DNA of 64,000 nt from Anaerolineales bacterium (lineage in GTDB: Bacteria; Chloroflexota; Anaerolineae; Anaerolineales; Villigracilaceae). Positions 22,949 through 30,729 of the stretch are shown one piece after another. The notes under the pieces are model-generated. The model saw only the letters and a program-made list of their open reading frames with translations, had not been told where the DNA came from and made no database searches. Where the stretch lies: contig JACKAW010000006.1 of the NCBI GenBank assembly GCA_020634885.1, forward strand, positions 128,501-192,500, written 5' to 3'. How positions within the stretch are numbered: position 1 is the stretch's first letter; the number at the start of each line of letters is the position of its first letter. Made by a program: the position numbers and the translations under genes.

Positions 22949-23979
22949 TGCTCGAACTTCGCAACGTCGTCAAATCCTACGAAGGCAAGCCGTTACTCAC
23001 AGACATCTCCTTCACTGTCGCTGAAGGCGAAACTATCTGCTTGCTTGGGGCATCGGGCAGCGGCAAAAGCACCATTTTGAGGATGATCGCTGGGTTGGAT
23101 TTTCCCGACCGTGGAGCGATTCTGCTAAATAACCTTGACCTCGCCGGTACACCGCCTCATCTCCGCGACTTTGGCTTGGTCTTCCAAGACTATGGGCTTT
23201 TTCCTCACCTGAACGTTTTTGACAACATCGCTTTCGGTTTGAAGATGAAAGGCTTTAAACACGAAGGGCACGAAGTACACAAAGGAGAGATCAAGAAACG
23301 TGTGCATGAAATGTTGGAATTGGTTAACTTGACTGGTTTTGACTCTCGCCAAGTGACCGATCTCTCCGGCGGTGAACAGCAACGTGTGGCACTTGCGCGT
23401 GCGCTTGCGCCTAGTCCGCGCCTGCTGATGTTCGACGAACCTCTCGGCGCATTAGACCGCTCTCTCAAAGAAGACTTGCTCAATGAAATTCGCGGCATCT
23501 TACACCAGACAAAAATCCCTGCTATCTACGTCACCCACGACCAGGAGGAAGCCTTCACTATCGCAGACCGCATCCTCGTTTTGCACGAAGGGACGATCAT
23601 CCGCGACGGAACGCCAAGCGAAATTTGGAAAGATCCACAGTCCGCTTTTGTGGCGAAATTGCTTGGTATTGGGAATGTAATCGAAGGGGAAGTGGTTGAA
23701 ATGCAGAATGTGAAAACGGAGTTTGGTGTGTTTGCGCTTGACTGTAACAAGCATGTTGGAGAGAAAATCCAGTTGCTAGTGCAACAGTCCTCCTCTCCCT
23801 CTAGGAGAGGGGCTAGGGGTGAGGGTGAAGCGCAGATTCAACTCACAGTGGAGGATGTTCTCTTTAAGCGGGATCAGTTCCAAATCAAAGGGAGAGGCGG
23901 GCTTGTCATCCATATGCAAGAAGCGCCCCGCATCGGTGATGTCATCACCGTGCAGGTTCAGGTAAAATGCCTGTCATGA
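22948..23979 (+). CDS. thiQ: Thiamine ABC transporter ATPase
   Basis: 343 residues starting at ATG 22948, which overlaps the permease stop. Walker A GASGSGKST near residue 34, Q-loop FQDYGLFPHL near 78, signature LSGGEQQRVALARAL near 141, Walker B LLMFDEPLGALD near 164 and H-loop YVTHDQEEAF. The C-terminal part is an MOI/TOBE-like domain. Two repeat-like insertions preserve the frame: HEGHEVHKG at 23260-23287 (CACGAAGGGCACGAAG DNA) and SPSRRGARGEGE at 23789-23830 (a widespread palindrome). Both lie in segments that vary in length among ABC ATPases. It energises thiamine uptake. Confidence 0.9.
   Translation: MLELRNVVKSYEGKPLLTDISFTVAEGETICLLGASGSGKSTILRMIAGLDFPDRGAILLNNLDLAGTPPHLRDFGLVFQDYGLFPHLNVFDNIAFGLKMKGFKHEGHEVHKGEIKKRVHEMLELVNLTGFDSRQVTDLSGGEQQRVALARALAPSPRLLMFDEPLGALDRSLKEDLLNEIRGILHQTKIPAIYVTHDQEEAFTIADRILVLHEGTIIRDGTPSEIWKDPQSAFVAKLLGIGNVIEGEVVEMQNVKTEFGVFALDCNKHVGEKIQLLVQQSSSPSRRGARGEGEAQIQLTVEDVLFKRDQFQIKGRGGLVIHMQEAPRIGDVITVQVQVKCLS
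23260..23287. repeat. CACGAAG repeat inside thiQ
   Basis: AACACGAAGGGCACGAAG followed by TACACAAAGG, in frame. A relative lies in non-coding DNA at 37097-37126. Confidence 0.55.
23789..23830. repeat. Palindromic CTCTCC...GGAGAGG element inside thiQ
   Basis: CCTCTCCCTCTAGGAGAGGG followed by GCTAGGGGTGAGGG. It is nearly identical to the element at 44533-44571 in the R2-like oxidase gene but is read there in a different frame. Confidence 0.8.
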
Positions 23980-24425
23980 AAATCCTGAAAAAGAATTTAA
24001 AAGAAGAAGTGCTCTGGCAGTACGAAGGTGTGGAAGTAAGCCGTGGCGAGAATTCTGTAACAGTGGAAGCGTTTTTTAATCGTGATGATCTGCCGTTTCA
24101 AGGCATTGTTTTGAAACGAAATGATCGTTTTGTTGAAACATTCTTTAGTAACAAGTGGTACAACATTTTTGAAATTTATGACTGTGAGGATGGCGGGCTC
24201 AAAGGCTGGTATTGCAACCTCGCCAAGCCTGCTGTGATCGAGGTGGAATCGGTCGCGTATGTAGACCTTGCTCTGGACCTATGGGTTACGCCTGATGGCG
24301 TGCAAAAGGTGTTGGACGAAGATGAATTTGAAGCTCTGGGGTTGGATGACGAAATGAAGGCGCGTGTTATTGCCGGACTGCAGGAATTGGAAGAATATTT
24401 TGAATCAAAAAATCCTCCGCGCTGA
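23976..24425 (+). CDS. DUF402 family protein (nucleotide phosphatase-like)
   Basis: About 150 residues. ATG 23976 overlaps the thiQ stop as ATGA; an in-frame ATG at 23967 is equally possible. The fold signature is the DUF402 beta-barrel: KRNDRFVETFFSNKWYNIFEIYD, then LKGWYCNLAKPAVIE and VDLALDLWVTPDG and a C-terminal acidic helix. Characterised relatives (Ntdp, FomD) hydrolyse nucleoside di/triphosphates or a CMP-linked intermediate with divalent metals; the conserved Asp and Lys of that site appear present. Position at the end of the thiamine operon may reflect hydrolysis of a phosphorylated metabolite, but no direct link is shown. A terminator follows. Confidence 0.75.
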   Translation: MKILKKNLKEEVLWQYEGVEVSRGENSVTVEAFFNRDDLPFQGIVLKRNDRFVETFFSNKWYNIFEIYDCEDGGLKGWYCNLAKPAVIEVESVAYVDLALDLWVTPDGVQKVLDEDEFEALGLDDEMKARVIAGLQELEEYFESKNPPR

Positions 24426-24440
24426 ACGGAGGATTTTTTT
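24411..24440 (+). terminator. Intrinsic terminator of the thiamine operon
   Basis: AATCCTCCG at 24411-24419 pairs with CGGAGGATT at 24427-24435, then T's. It overlaps the last codons of the DUF402 gene. Confidence 0.85.
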
Positions 24441-24451
24441 GTGGGTGAAAA

Positions 24452-24613
24452 TTACATTCCCATTGCGGCGACGAATTGATCGCCGAAGACCCAGCCGCCA
24501 GCAACCAAGGCACAGCAGCAGCAAAGTACCACGACCACTACGATGCCGATGATGAGACCCTGGTTGCTCTTTTTGGGCTGTTCTTCTGAAGGCATTACGG
24601 GCATTTCATTCAT
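24452..24613 (-). CDS. 53-residue membrane protein with a Cys-Cys-Cys-Cys motif
   Basis: A short minus-strand gene with a clear ribosome site (AGGAG seven bases before ATG 24613). The product begins MNEMPVMPSEEQPKK and then has one hydrophobic helix, LIIGIVVVVVLCCCCALVAG, containing four consecutive Cys, followed by a short tail. The four-Cys run at the end of a helix may be acylated or bind metal, but this is speculation. No family recognised. It lies just upstream of, and in the same direction as nothing else close; the DUF4126 gene to its right (24667-25239, minus) would be read first, so the two may share a transcript. Confidence 0.7.
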   Translation of the reverse strand: MNEMPVMPSEEQPKKSNQGLIIGIVVVVVLCCCCALVAGGWVFGDQFVAAMGM

Positions 24614-24666
24614 GATTTCTCTCCTATTGATTGGTTAAAAAAATATTTTGGGCATTATAAACGATG

Positions 24667-25239
24667 TCAGGCAGATTGGGATTTGGCTTTGCGGTTCATC
24701 CACCACCAAATGCCAAAGGCAAACACGACGATGAGCAGGGTGCCGACAATGATCGGCAAAATGATGGCGAGGATGGATGTGATGAGTGACACGATGTCTT
24801 CGGCAATGGAGACGGGAATATTGGCGGTGCCGCCTGAAACGGCTGTGACAGCCGGACGAACAGCCGCCGCCTTAACCGTATGAACGCTGCCCGCCACGAG
24901 CAGACCACATGCCAGCGCCAGTACCGGGTTAATATCGGTGATGACGTTGGCGCTGGCGGCGAAGGCAATGGCACCTGCCACCGGACGGATGACGGTTTGG
25001 ATGATGTCGTTGATGTGGTTGACGGCGGGGACTTTATCGGCGACCATTTCGATAATGACGAGTACGCCCAGTAGAACGAGAATCCAGGGGTTGGCAAGCA
25101 GGTCAAATGGGGCGGCGAGGTTGAGGGTTTCGGGAAAGTAATGTCCGATGGCGCCTACGACCAGAAGTGGGATATAGGCATTCAACCCGGCGCTGGCTGA
25201 GAGCCCAAAGGCGGAGAAAATTCCAAGTAAGAGTTCCAT
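24667..25239 (-). CDS. DUF4126 membrane protein
   Basis: 190 residues with about five hydrophobic segments. The start MELLLGIFSAFGLSASAGLNAYIPLLVVG is characteristic of DUF4126, and the middle carries DKVPAVNHINDIIQTVIRPVAGA, the most conserved block of that family (Asp/Lys/Pro and His/Asp near the membrane). Function unknown. The C-terminus has a basic tail after the last helix. The next gene downstream is the small CCCC protein; upstream on the same strand is the DUF2085 gene. Confidence 0.8.
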   Translation of the reverse strand: MELLLGIFSAFGLSASAGLNAYIPLLVVGAIGHYFPETLNLAAPFDLLANPWILVLLGVLVIIEMVADKVPAVNHINDIIQTVIRPVAGAIAFAASANVITDINPVLALACGLLVAGSVHTVKAAAVRPAVTAVSGGTANIPVSIAEDIVSLITSILAIILPIIVGTLLIVVFAFGIWWWMNRKAKSQSA

Positions 25240-25302
25240 TTATATTTTTCCTTTTCAAAAAATCGTTGTTTGATTATACGATTTTTTATTGGCAGGGTTG
25301 TA

Positions 25303-26145
25303 TCACCCTGTCAGCCCGGGGAAGCCGCCCCATGTGCCGGTGAATGTGAGGCGGAACAAATCGATGCCAAGGACGAGCAGCAGAGCCAGAGTCAGACCGG
25401 CAGCAAAGGCAAGCCATAATTGGCGCGGATGCTCAAAGGTGTTGTCCTGTTTCACGATGATGATCCATAACAAGCTGAAAACAAGCACAAGCAGAGAAAG
25501 TGTGCCGAGAGCGCTGATATAGGCGATGGGGTACAGGATGATCGGGCTATCCGTTAGAATGAGCAGGTTGATGAAAGTAATGATCGCAACCAACACGCCG
25601 AGAGATTTCCATTCCATGGCGGGGCGTTCATCTACGGTGCGCCACAGGGTTTGGTTGACCACTGGGAAAAGCATGGTAGCCAGTGCAATACCCATGCCGC
25701 TGCCTGTGAAAAGGCGCAGAACGTGATTGGGTAGGTAAAGTGTGGGCAGCATGGCAAGCCCGCCCTGTGAAGTTTGCTTGAGAAGGTAAATGTAGGAGTT
25801 TGTCCCATCAAAGCCAAAGGCGACGAAGAAGCCAAAAAGGACAGCCATCACACCGCGCGAGGGCAGCCCGCTGCGTCTTTTGCTGAAGAAAGCCTGATAG
25901 AGCAGGGCAATGCCGGCAGCGTAGAATTCCCCGGTACAGCGGGCGCAAAGCGGAAGCTGCCGGTCGCCGATCTGGAAGGAGCGCGCATCAATTCGATGAC
26001 AAACAGCGTAGCCGATGGCATCTAGTTTGCCGAGCGCACCTTCGGGGGAAATGATGAACCAGGCAATGACTGCCGCAATGGCGGCAATGGGGACGACCCA
26101 ACTGGCAATGGTTTCGAATTTGGAGGTTTGTGTATTTGTTTGCAT
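25303..26145 (-). CDS. DUF2085 membrane protein
   Basis: 280 residues, about seven membrane segments. The diagnostic block YAVCHRIDARSFQIGDRQLP followed by LCARCTG (near residues 47-75) contains the paired Cys/His residues conserved in DUF2085, a family possibly binding a metal or heme, but of unknown function. It is divergent from phosphofructokinase, with about 100 bases between the two starts. It may form an operon with the DUF4126 and CCCC genes on the same strand (gaps of 63 and 53 bases). Confidence 0.8.
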   Translation of the reverse strand: MQTNTQTSKFETIASWVVPIAAIAAVIAWFIISPEGALGKLDAIGYAVCHRIDARSFQIGDRQLPLCARCTGEFYAAGIALLYQAFFSKRRSGLPSRGVMAVLFGFFVAFGFDGTNSYIYLLKQTSQGGLAMLPTLYLPNHVLRLFTGSGMGIALATMLFPVVNQTLWRTVDERPAMEWKSLGVLVAIITFINLLILTDSPIILYPIAYISALGTLSLLVLVFSLLWIIIVKQDNTFEHPRQLWLAFAAGLTLALLLVLGIDLFRLTFTGTWGGFPGLTG

Positions 26146-26243
26146 TTGTCACATTATATGGGGGATGAATGTGAATTGCAAGAAACGGGTCTCTCAGGTA
26201 TCAATAGCTGAATTATTATTAAAATTATAGGAGCAGGTATTTT

Positions 26244-27326
26244 ATGAAACGTATTGGTATTCTTACTGGTGGCGGTGATGCGCCCGGGCTTAATGCGGTC
26301 ATCCGTGCGGCGGTGAAGACGGCGCTCAATGAATACGATTGTGAAGTTTTTGGCATCAAAAATGGATACGATGGATTCCTCGAAGAGGATGGCATCATAC
26401 CGTTAGGTTTGGATACCGTGCGCGGAATTCTGCCGCGCGGCGGAACCATTCTCGGTGCGGTCAATCGCGGCAACCCCTACACCCGAACATTGATTCGTAA
26501 CGGTAAAGAGGAAACCGTGAACGTTGCAGACGAAGTGTTGGCAGGTGTGCAGCGCCTCGGGTTAGATGCCCTTTTGGTATTGGGCGGTGATGGTACCCTG
26601 AGCAGCGCTCATGAATTCTATAAAAGGGGAATCCCTGTGATCGGCGTCCCCAAGACCATTGATAATGATATTGGCGGAACCGAGATCACCTTTGGGTTTG
26701 ATACCGCGCTTAATATCGCCACAGAAGCATTGGATCGCTTGCACACCACTGCCGAGTCTCACCGGCGTGTGATGGTTCTGGAATTGATGGGGCGTGATGC
26801 CGGTTTTATCACCTTGAACGCAGGTGTTTCTGGCGGCGCAGATGTGATCTTAATTCCAGAAATTCCGTTCTCCTTTGAGAGTATCGTGAAGAAGATTCGC
26901 TCTCGTAACGAAAAAGGCGCTTCTTTCAATTTGATCGCTGTGTCTGAAGGCGCAAAGCCCAGAGATGGCGCTCAGGTGTACTCACGCGCTGGCGATGAAG
27001 CTTTCGTTCCACGGCTTGGCGGTATTGGGCAGTTGGTTGCGGAATATGTTGAAGGACAGGGGTACGAATCGCGTGTAACCGTTTTGGGTCATGTACAGCG
27101 TGGCGGCACCCCTACCGCCTTCGACCGCTGGCTGGCAACCCGATATGGCGCGGCGGCTGTGCGCCTTGCCGCTCGCGGCGGGTTTGACCGCATGGTGGCA
27201 TTGCAAAAAGGTGAGATCACCGATATTCCGATCGCAGACGCCATTAAAGAACCCAAGCGGGTTAACGTGAATAGTGACGCCGTCATTACAGCGCGAAACA
27301 TAGGCATCTCTTTTGGAGATGAATAA
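26244..27326 (+). CDS. pfkA: 6-phosphofructokinase
   Basis: 360 residues. It phosphorylates fructose 6-phosphate to the 1,6-bisphosphate in glycolysis. Motifs: LTGGGDAPGLNAVIR at 7-21, GGDGT near 114-118, PKTIDND near 134-140 and MGRDAGF near 182. Gly in GGDGT with Lys in PKTIDND is the combination of group III enzymes; characterised members with this Gly/Lys pair use ATP, while Asp in place of the Gly marks pyrophosphate enzymes, so ATP use is the better guess. ATG follows AGGAG. A bidirectional terminator lies directly after it. Confidence 0.92.
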   Translation: MKRIGILTGGGDAPGLNAVIRAAVKTALNEYDCEVFGIKNGYDGFLEEDGIIPLGLDTVRGILPRGGTILGAVNRGNPYTRTLIRNGKEETVNVADEVLAGVQRLGLDALLVLGGDGTLSSAHEFYKRGIPVIGVPKTIDNDIGGTEITFGFDTALNIATEALDRLHTTAESHRRVMVLELMGRDAGFITLNAGVSGGADVILIPEIPFSFESIVKKIRSRNEKGASFNLIAVSEGAKPRDGAQVYSRAGDEAFVPRLGGIGQLVAEYVEGQGYESRVTVLGHVQRGGTPTAFDRWLATRYGAAAVRLAARGGFDRMVALQKGEITDIPIADAIKEPKRVNVNSDAVITARNIGISFGDE

Positions 27327-27330
27327 AAAA

Positions 27331-27359
27331 AGAGCGACCTGTTTACAGGTCGCTCTTTT
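27331..27359. terminator. Bidirectional intrinsic terminator
   Basis: AGAGCGACCTG at 27331-27341 pairs with CAGGTCGCTCT at 27346-27356, with A-rich DNA on the left and T's on the right. It serves converging pfkA and the M29 aminopeptidase gene. Confidence 0.85.
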
Positions 27360-27366
27360 GCTTTAC

Positions 27367-28491
27367 TTACTTATCGAAAACGAATTGACCATTTTTGTAG
27401 AACAATTCCCCATCCACAAGGATTTCTGAATCCGTTCGCAGGTCGCAGATCATATCCCAGTGGATCGCAGACTTGTTCTTGGAGCCCGTTTCAGGGTAAC
27501 CCGCCCCAAACGCCATGTGAAAGGAACCGCCGATCTTTTCATCGAACAGGATGTTACCGGTGAATTTCTGAATATCAAAGTTCGTGCCGATGGCAAACTC
27601 ACCCAAATAGCGCGAACGCTCATCGCTATCCAGGGTCTTCAAAAGAAAATCCAAATTCTTGTCTGCATTGGCGGTGGTTGCGCGCCCATTTGAGAAGGTG
27701 ATCTCTGCGCCTTCCACACTGGTGCCGCCATAGTTGGCAGGGTAGGTGAACTTCACCCATCCATTCACCGATTCCTCAACGGGACCGGTATAAATTTCAC
27801 CATCCGGCATGTTATGAACCCCATACGAGTTCATGAACGTGCGCCCTTTTACAGAGAGTGTTAAATCTACATTCGGTCCGCGCAAAGTGACCTGACTTTT
27901 ACCCTTCATAAAATCCACAGCCGCTTGCTGCCTGGCTTTTACATCATTCCAAAACGCAATGGGGTCAGCTTCGTTGGCATGAACCGCACCAAAGACAAAA
28001 TTTTCATACTCTTGCAGGCTCATATTGGCGTCCTGGGCATAGGCTTCGGTGGGGTAGAGGGTGGTACACCACTTAAATTCATCGGTCGCACCGCGCCGGA
28101 ATTGCGCCTCGGTAATCACCGAAGTTGCCTTGTTGCGTCGGGCGCTCTTTGCAGGGTCAATGTTCGAGGTGCCCTTGGTATTGGTCGCCGAATGAATGCG
28201 GATGCGCCCTTCGAATTGTTCATAGGCTAATTTATAAAATGTGGGCACAAAATCCAACTGCGTATCATCGGCGTAGGTCAGGTACATCTCATCCTGACTA
28301 AACGGCATGGTTCCGGGCAGGGCAACCATCAAATGCGGGTGACCGCCCTTTTCCAAAATCTGAATATATAACTCACGCAAAAGCGGCTCGGCGGCGGTTG
28401 TACCTTCGAGCAGAATGCGGTCACCGGGTTTTACACGAGTGGAATGTTCTACCAGAATTTTTGCGTACTTTTGAACGCGAATGTCTGCCAA
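27367..28491 (-). CDS. M29 family metallo-aminopeptidase
   Basis: 374 residues, the usual length for thermophilic aminopeptidases of the AmpS/AmpT/PepS type. These dimeric enzymes carry two metal ions. Motifs include GDRILLEGTTAAEPLLREL near residue 22, MPDGEIYTGPVEES (first metal-binding Glu), LGEFAIGTN and the ligand block FDEKIGGSFHMAFG followed by KSAIHWDMICDL with the His and Asp ligands. It releases N-terminal residues from peptides in the cytoplasm. It is transcribed alone, convergent with pfkA and divergent from the bi-domain oxidoreductase. Confidence 0.9.
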   Translation of the reverse strand: MADIRVQKYAKILVEHSTRVKPGDRILLEGTTAAEPLLRELYIQILEKGGHPHLMVALPGTMPFSQDEMYLTYADDTQLDFVPTFYKLAYEQFEGRIRIHSATNTKGTSNIDPAKSARRNKATSVITEAQFRRGATDEFKWCTTLYPTEAYAQDANMSLQEYENFVFGAVHANEADPIAFWNDVKARQQAAVDFMKGKSQVTLRGPNVDLTLSVKGRTFMNSYGVHNMPDGEIYTGPVEESVNGWVKFTYPANYGGTSVEGAEITFSNGRATTANADKNLDFLLKTLDSDERSRYLGEFAIGTNFDIQKFTGNILFDEKIGGSFHMAFGAGYPETGSKNKSAIHWDMICDLRTDSEILVDGELFYKNGQFVFDK

Positions 28492-28555
28492 GATAGACTC
28501 CTAAATGTCAGAATAATTAAATTATATCACCTCCAAAAAGTTGACCCAGATTGGG

Positions 28556-28561
28556 TATACT
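28556..28561 (+). promoter_or_regulatory. TATACT box 7 bases before the ATG at 28569
   Basis: The box ends 7 bases before the start codon and there is no purine-rich ribosome site, so a leaderless transcript is likely. A TTGACC at 28541 is too close to be its -35. Confidence 0.4.
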
Positions 28562-28568
28562 TTTGCCC

Positions 28569-30716
28569 ATGAAGCAACTTTTACAAAACATCAAAGATGG
28601 CAAGACCATCGTCGAAGACGTCCCCATCCCAACCCCGCGCGAAGGGCAGGCGCTCGTCAAAGTTTTTGCCAGCCTCGTTTCAGCAGGTACTGAACGCATG
28701 GTGGTGGAATTCGCAGAAAAAAGTTACCTCGGCAAGGCACGTTCCCGCCCCGACCTCGTAAAACAAACGCTCGACAAAGCCAAACGCGAAGGCATCATGC
28801 CGACCGTGCAAGCCGTCTTTAATCGTCTCGACCAGCCCATGGGCTTGGGTTACTCCACCGCAGGGGTGATCGTGGCACTTGGCAAAAATATGCAAGGCTT
28901 CAAAGTCGGTCAGCGTGTGGCGTGTGCGGGCGGCGGCTATGCCACTCATGCCGAATACAACGTCGTGCCGCGCAACCTGCTTACCCCGCTTCCCAAAAAT
29001 GTCGATTTTGAATCCGCATCCTTTACCACGCTCGGCGCAATTGCCCTGCACGGCTTTCGACTGGCTGACCCCCAACTCGGTGAAAACGTCGCCGTAATTG
29101 GCTTGGGGCTTTTGGGATTATTGACGATTCAACTGGCAGCCGCAGCGGGATGCAACGTCCTCGGCATTGACATTGACCCAAAGAGAGTCAAGCTCGCCTC
29201 TTCCCTTAACGTTGAAGCTGTCACACGTCCCCAAGCCGAATCTGCCGCCTCAGCTTTTACCGCCAACCGCGGCTTCGACAGCATCATCATCTGCGCAGAC
29301 ACTTCATCCAATGATCCGGTTGAGTTGGCAGGCGTCATTGCCCGTGACCGCGCCAAAGTGGTGGCGACGGGTGCAGTAGGGCTGAACTTCCCCAGAAAGA
29401 TCTACTACGAAAAAGAACTCTCCTTCATCAACTCTCGCTCCTATGGACCCGGTCGCTACGACCTGAACTACGAAGAGAATGGACAAGATTACCCCATCGG
29501 TTATGTCCGCTGGACGGAGGGACGGAATTTTCAAGCCGTGGTCGATCTAATGGCGAGCGGAAAATTGAAAGTGGAACGTTTAATTTCTCATCGTTTTGAT
29601 ATTGAGGAGGGCGTTAAGGCGTATGAGGTGATTACGGGGAAGAAGAAAGAACCGTTCCTTGGGGTGGTGTTGAAATACCCTGAAGAGAAAGTGTCAGGTG
29701 CTCCGGTGTCACGTGTCACATTCAAGCAACCTGACACTGGAACACTTGACACTGTGAAACTCGGTGTTCTCGGCGCGGGGTTATTCGCAAACTCAACATT
29801 ACTTCCGGTTTTAAAGAACAACAAAGATTTTGAACTGGTTGGCATTGCCTCTTCTGGCGGTTTACATGCCCAGCACTCTGGTAAGAAGTTTGGTTTTCAG
29901 TATGCCACCTCCAGCGAAGATGAGATCATCAACGACCCGAAGATCAACACGGTTGCCATTCTCACCCGTCACGATACTCATGCCGATCTGGTGGTGAAGG
30001 CGCTCAAGGCGGGCAAGCATGTGTTTGTGGAAAAGCCGTTAGCAGTGGACAGTAGACAGTTGGCAGTGGTCAGTAAACAGTTGAAAAGTAGCGGCACATT
30101 GCTAACTGTCGGTTTCAACCGTAGGTTTGCATCTCTAATCCAATCTCTCAAATCTCAAATCTCAAATCACCAGGAACCAAAACACTTGCACTACCGTGTC
30201 AACGCCGGTTTTATCCCTGCCAATCATTGGACGCAGGATGAAGCCATCGGCGGCGGACGCATCATTGGCGAGGCATGTCACTTTATTGATGTGCTCACAT
30301 TTTTGGTTGGGGCATTGCCTGTGAAGGTCTCGGCTCATGCGTTGCCGAACAACGGCAAATATAAAGAAGACAACGTCTCGATGACCTTCACCTTTGCGGA
30401 CGGTTCCATTGGCGTGGTGGATTATCTGGCAAATGGCGATAAGTCTCTGCCGAAGGAGCGGTTGGAAGTGTTCTGTGGGGGCAGGGTGGCGGTGCTGGAT
30501 GATTACGTCTCATTGACCACTGTGAAAGATGGAAAGAAGAAAGTGGAAAGCGGGGCGCAAGACAAAGGCTGGAGGGCAGAAATGGCTGCCTTCGCTGAGT
30601 CGGTTCGAGCGGGGAAAGAGCCGCCGATTCCGTATGAACAGATTCTGGCTGTCACCAAGTCCACGTTTGCGGCGGTTGAGTCGATTCGAAGCGGTAGTCC
30701 GGTCGAAATAAAATAA
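28569..30716 (+). CDS. Bi-domain oxidoreductase: MDR-type dehydrogenase fused to Gfo/Idh/MocA
   Basis: 715 residues from ATG 28569. Residues 1-370 are a zinc-alcohol-dehydrogenase-like (MDR) unit: VSAGTERMVVE near 39, GLGYSTAGVIVALG near 95, nucleotide fold VIGLGLLGLLTIQ near 177; the catalytic-zinc Cys/His set is not evident. Residues 395-715 are a Gfo/Idh/MocA unit: LGVLGAGLFANSTLLP, then HVFVEKPLAV and AIGGGRIIGEACHFID. Such fusions are often found in polysaccharide gene clusters. Three stretches are encoded by simple repeats (29691-29757 in the linker; 30042-30082 and 30131-30170 in helices of the second unit). Substrate unknown. Confidence 0.88.
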   Translation: MKQLLQNIKDGKTIVEDVPIPTPREGQALVKVFASLVSAGTERMVVEFAEKSYLGKARSRPDLVKQTLDKAKREGIMPTVQAVFNRLDQPMGLGYSTAGVIVALGKNMQGFKVGQRVACAGGGYATHAEYNVVPRNLLTPLPKNVDFESASFTTLGAIALHGFRLADPQLGENVAVIGLGLLGLLTIQLAAAAGCNVLGIDIDPKRVKLASSLNVEAVTRPQAESAASAFTANRGFDSIIICADTSSNDPVELAGVIARDRAKVVATGAVGLNFPRKIYYEKELSFINSRSYGPGRYDLNYEENGQDYPIGYVRWTEGRNFQAVVDLMASGKLKVERLISHRFDIEEGVKAYEVITGKKKEPFLGVVLKYPEEKVSGAPVSRVTFKQPDTGTLDTVKLGVLGAGLFANSTLLPVLKNNKDFELVGIASSGGLHAQHSGKKFGFQYATSSEDEIINDPKINTVAILTRHDTHADLVVKALKAGKHVFVEKPLAVDSRQLAVVSKQLKSSGTLLTVGFNRRFASLIQSLKSQISNHQEPKHLHYRVNAGFIPANHWTQDEAIGGGRIIGEACHFIDVLTFLVGALPVKVSAHALPNNGKYKEDNVSMTFTFADGSIGVVDYLANGDKSLPKERLEVFCGGRVAVLDDYVSLTTVKDGKKKVESGAQDKGWRAEMAAFAESVRAGKEPPIPYEQILAVTKSTFAAVESIRSGSPVEIK
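29691..29757. repeat. GTGTCA...TGACAC inverted simple repeat in the interdomain linker
   Basis: GTGTCAGGTGCTCCGGTGTC, then CACGTGTCAC, and on the other side CCTGACACTGGAACACTTGA. It encodes the linker of the bi-domain oxidoreductase. A relative fills the grpE-dnaK gap at 52620-52737. Confidence 0.6.
30042..30170. repeat. CAGTGGACAGTAGACAGT and TCTAATC/CAAATCTC simple repeats in coding DNA
   Basis: 30042-30082 is built from CAGT-GGAC/AGAC/GGTC units and 30131-30170 from ATCTCTAATCC / AAATCTC units. Both are in the Gfo/Idh/MocA half and code for helical residues (SRQLAVVSKQL, LIQSLKSQISN). Confidence 0.5.
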
Positions 30717-30729
30717 TAAGGTTTGCATT

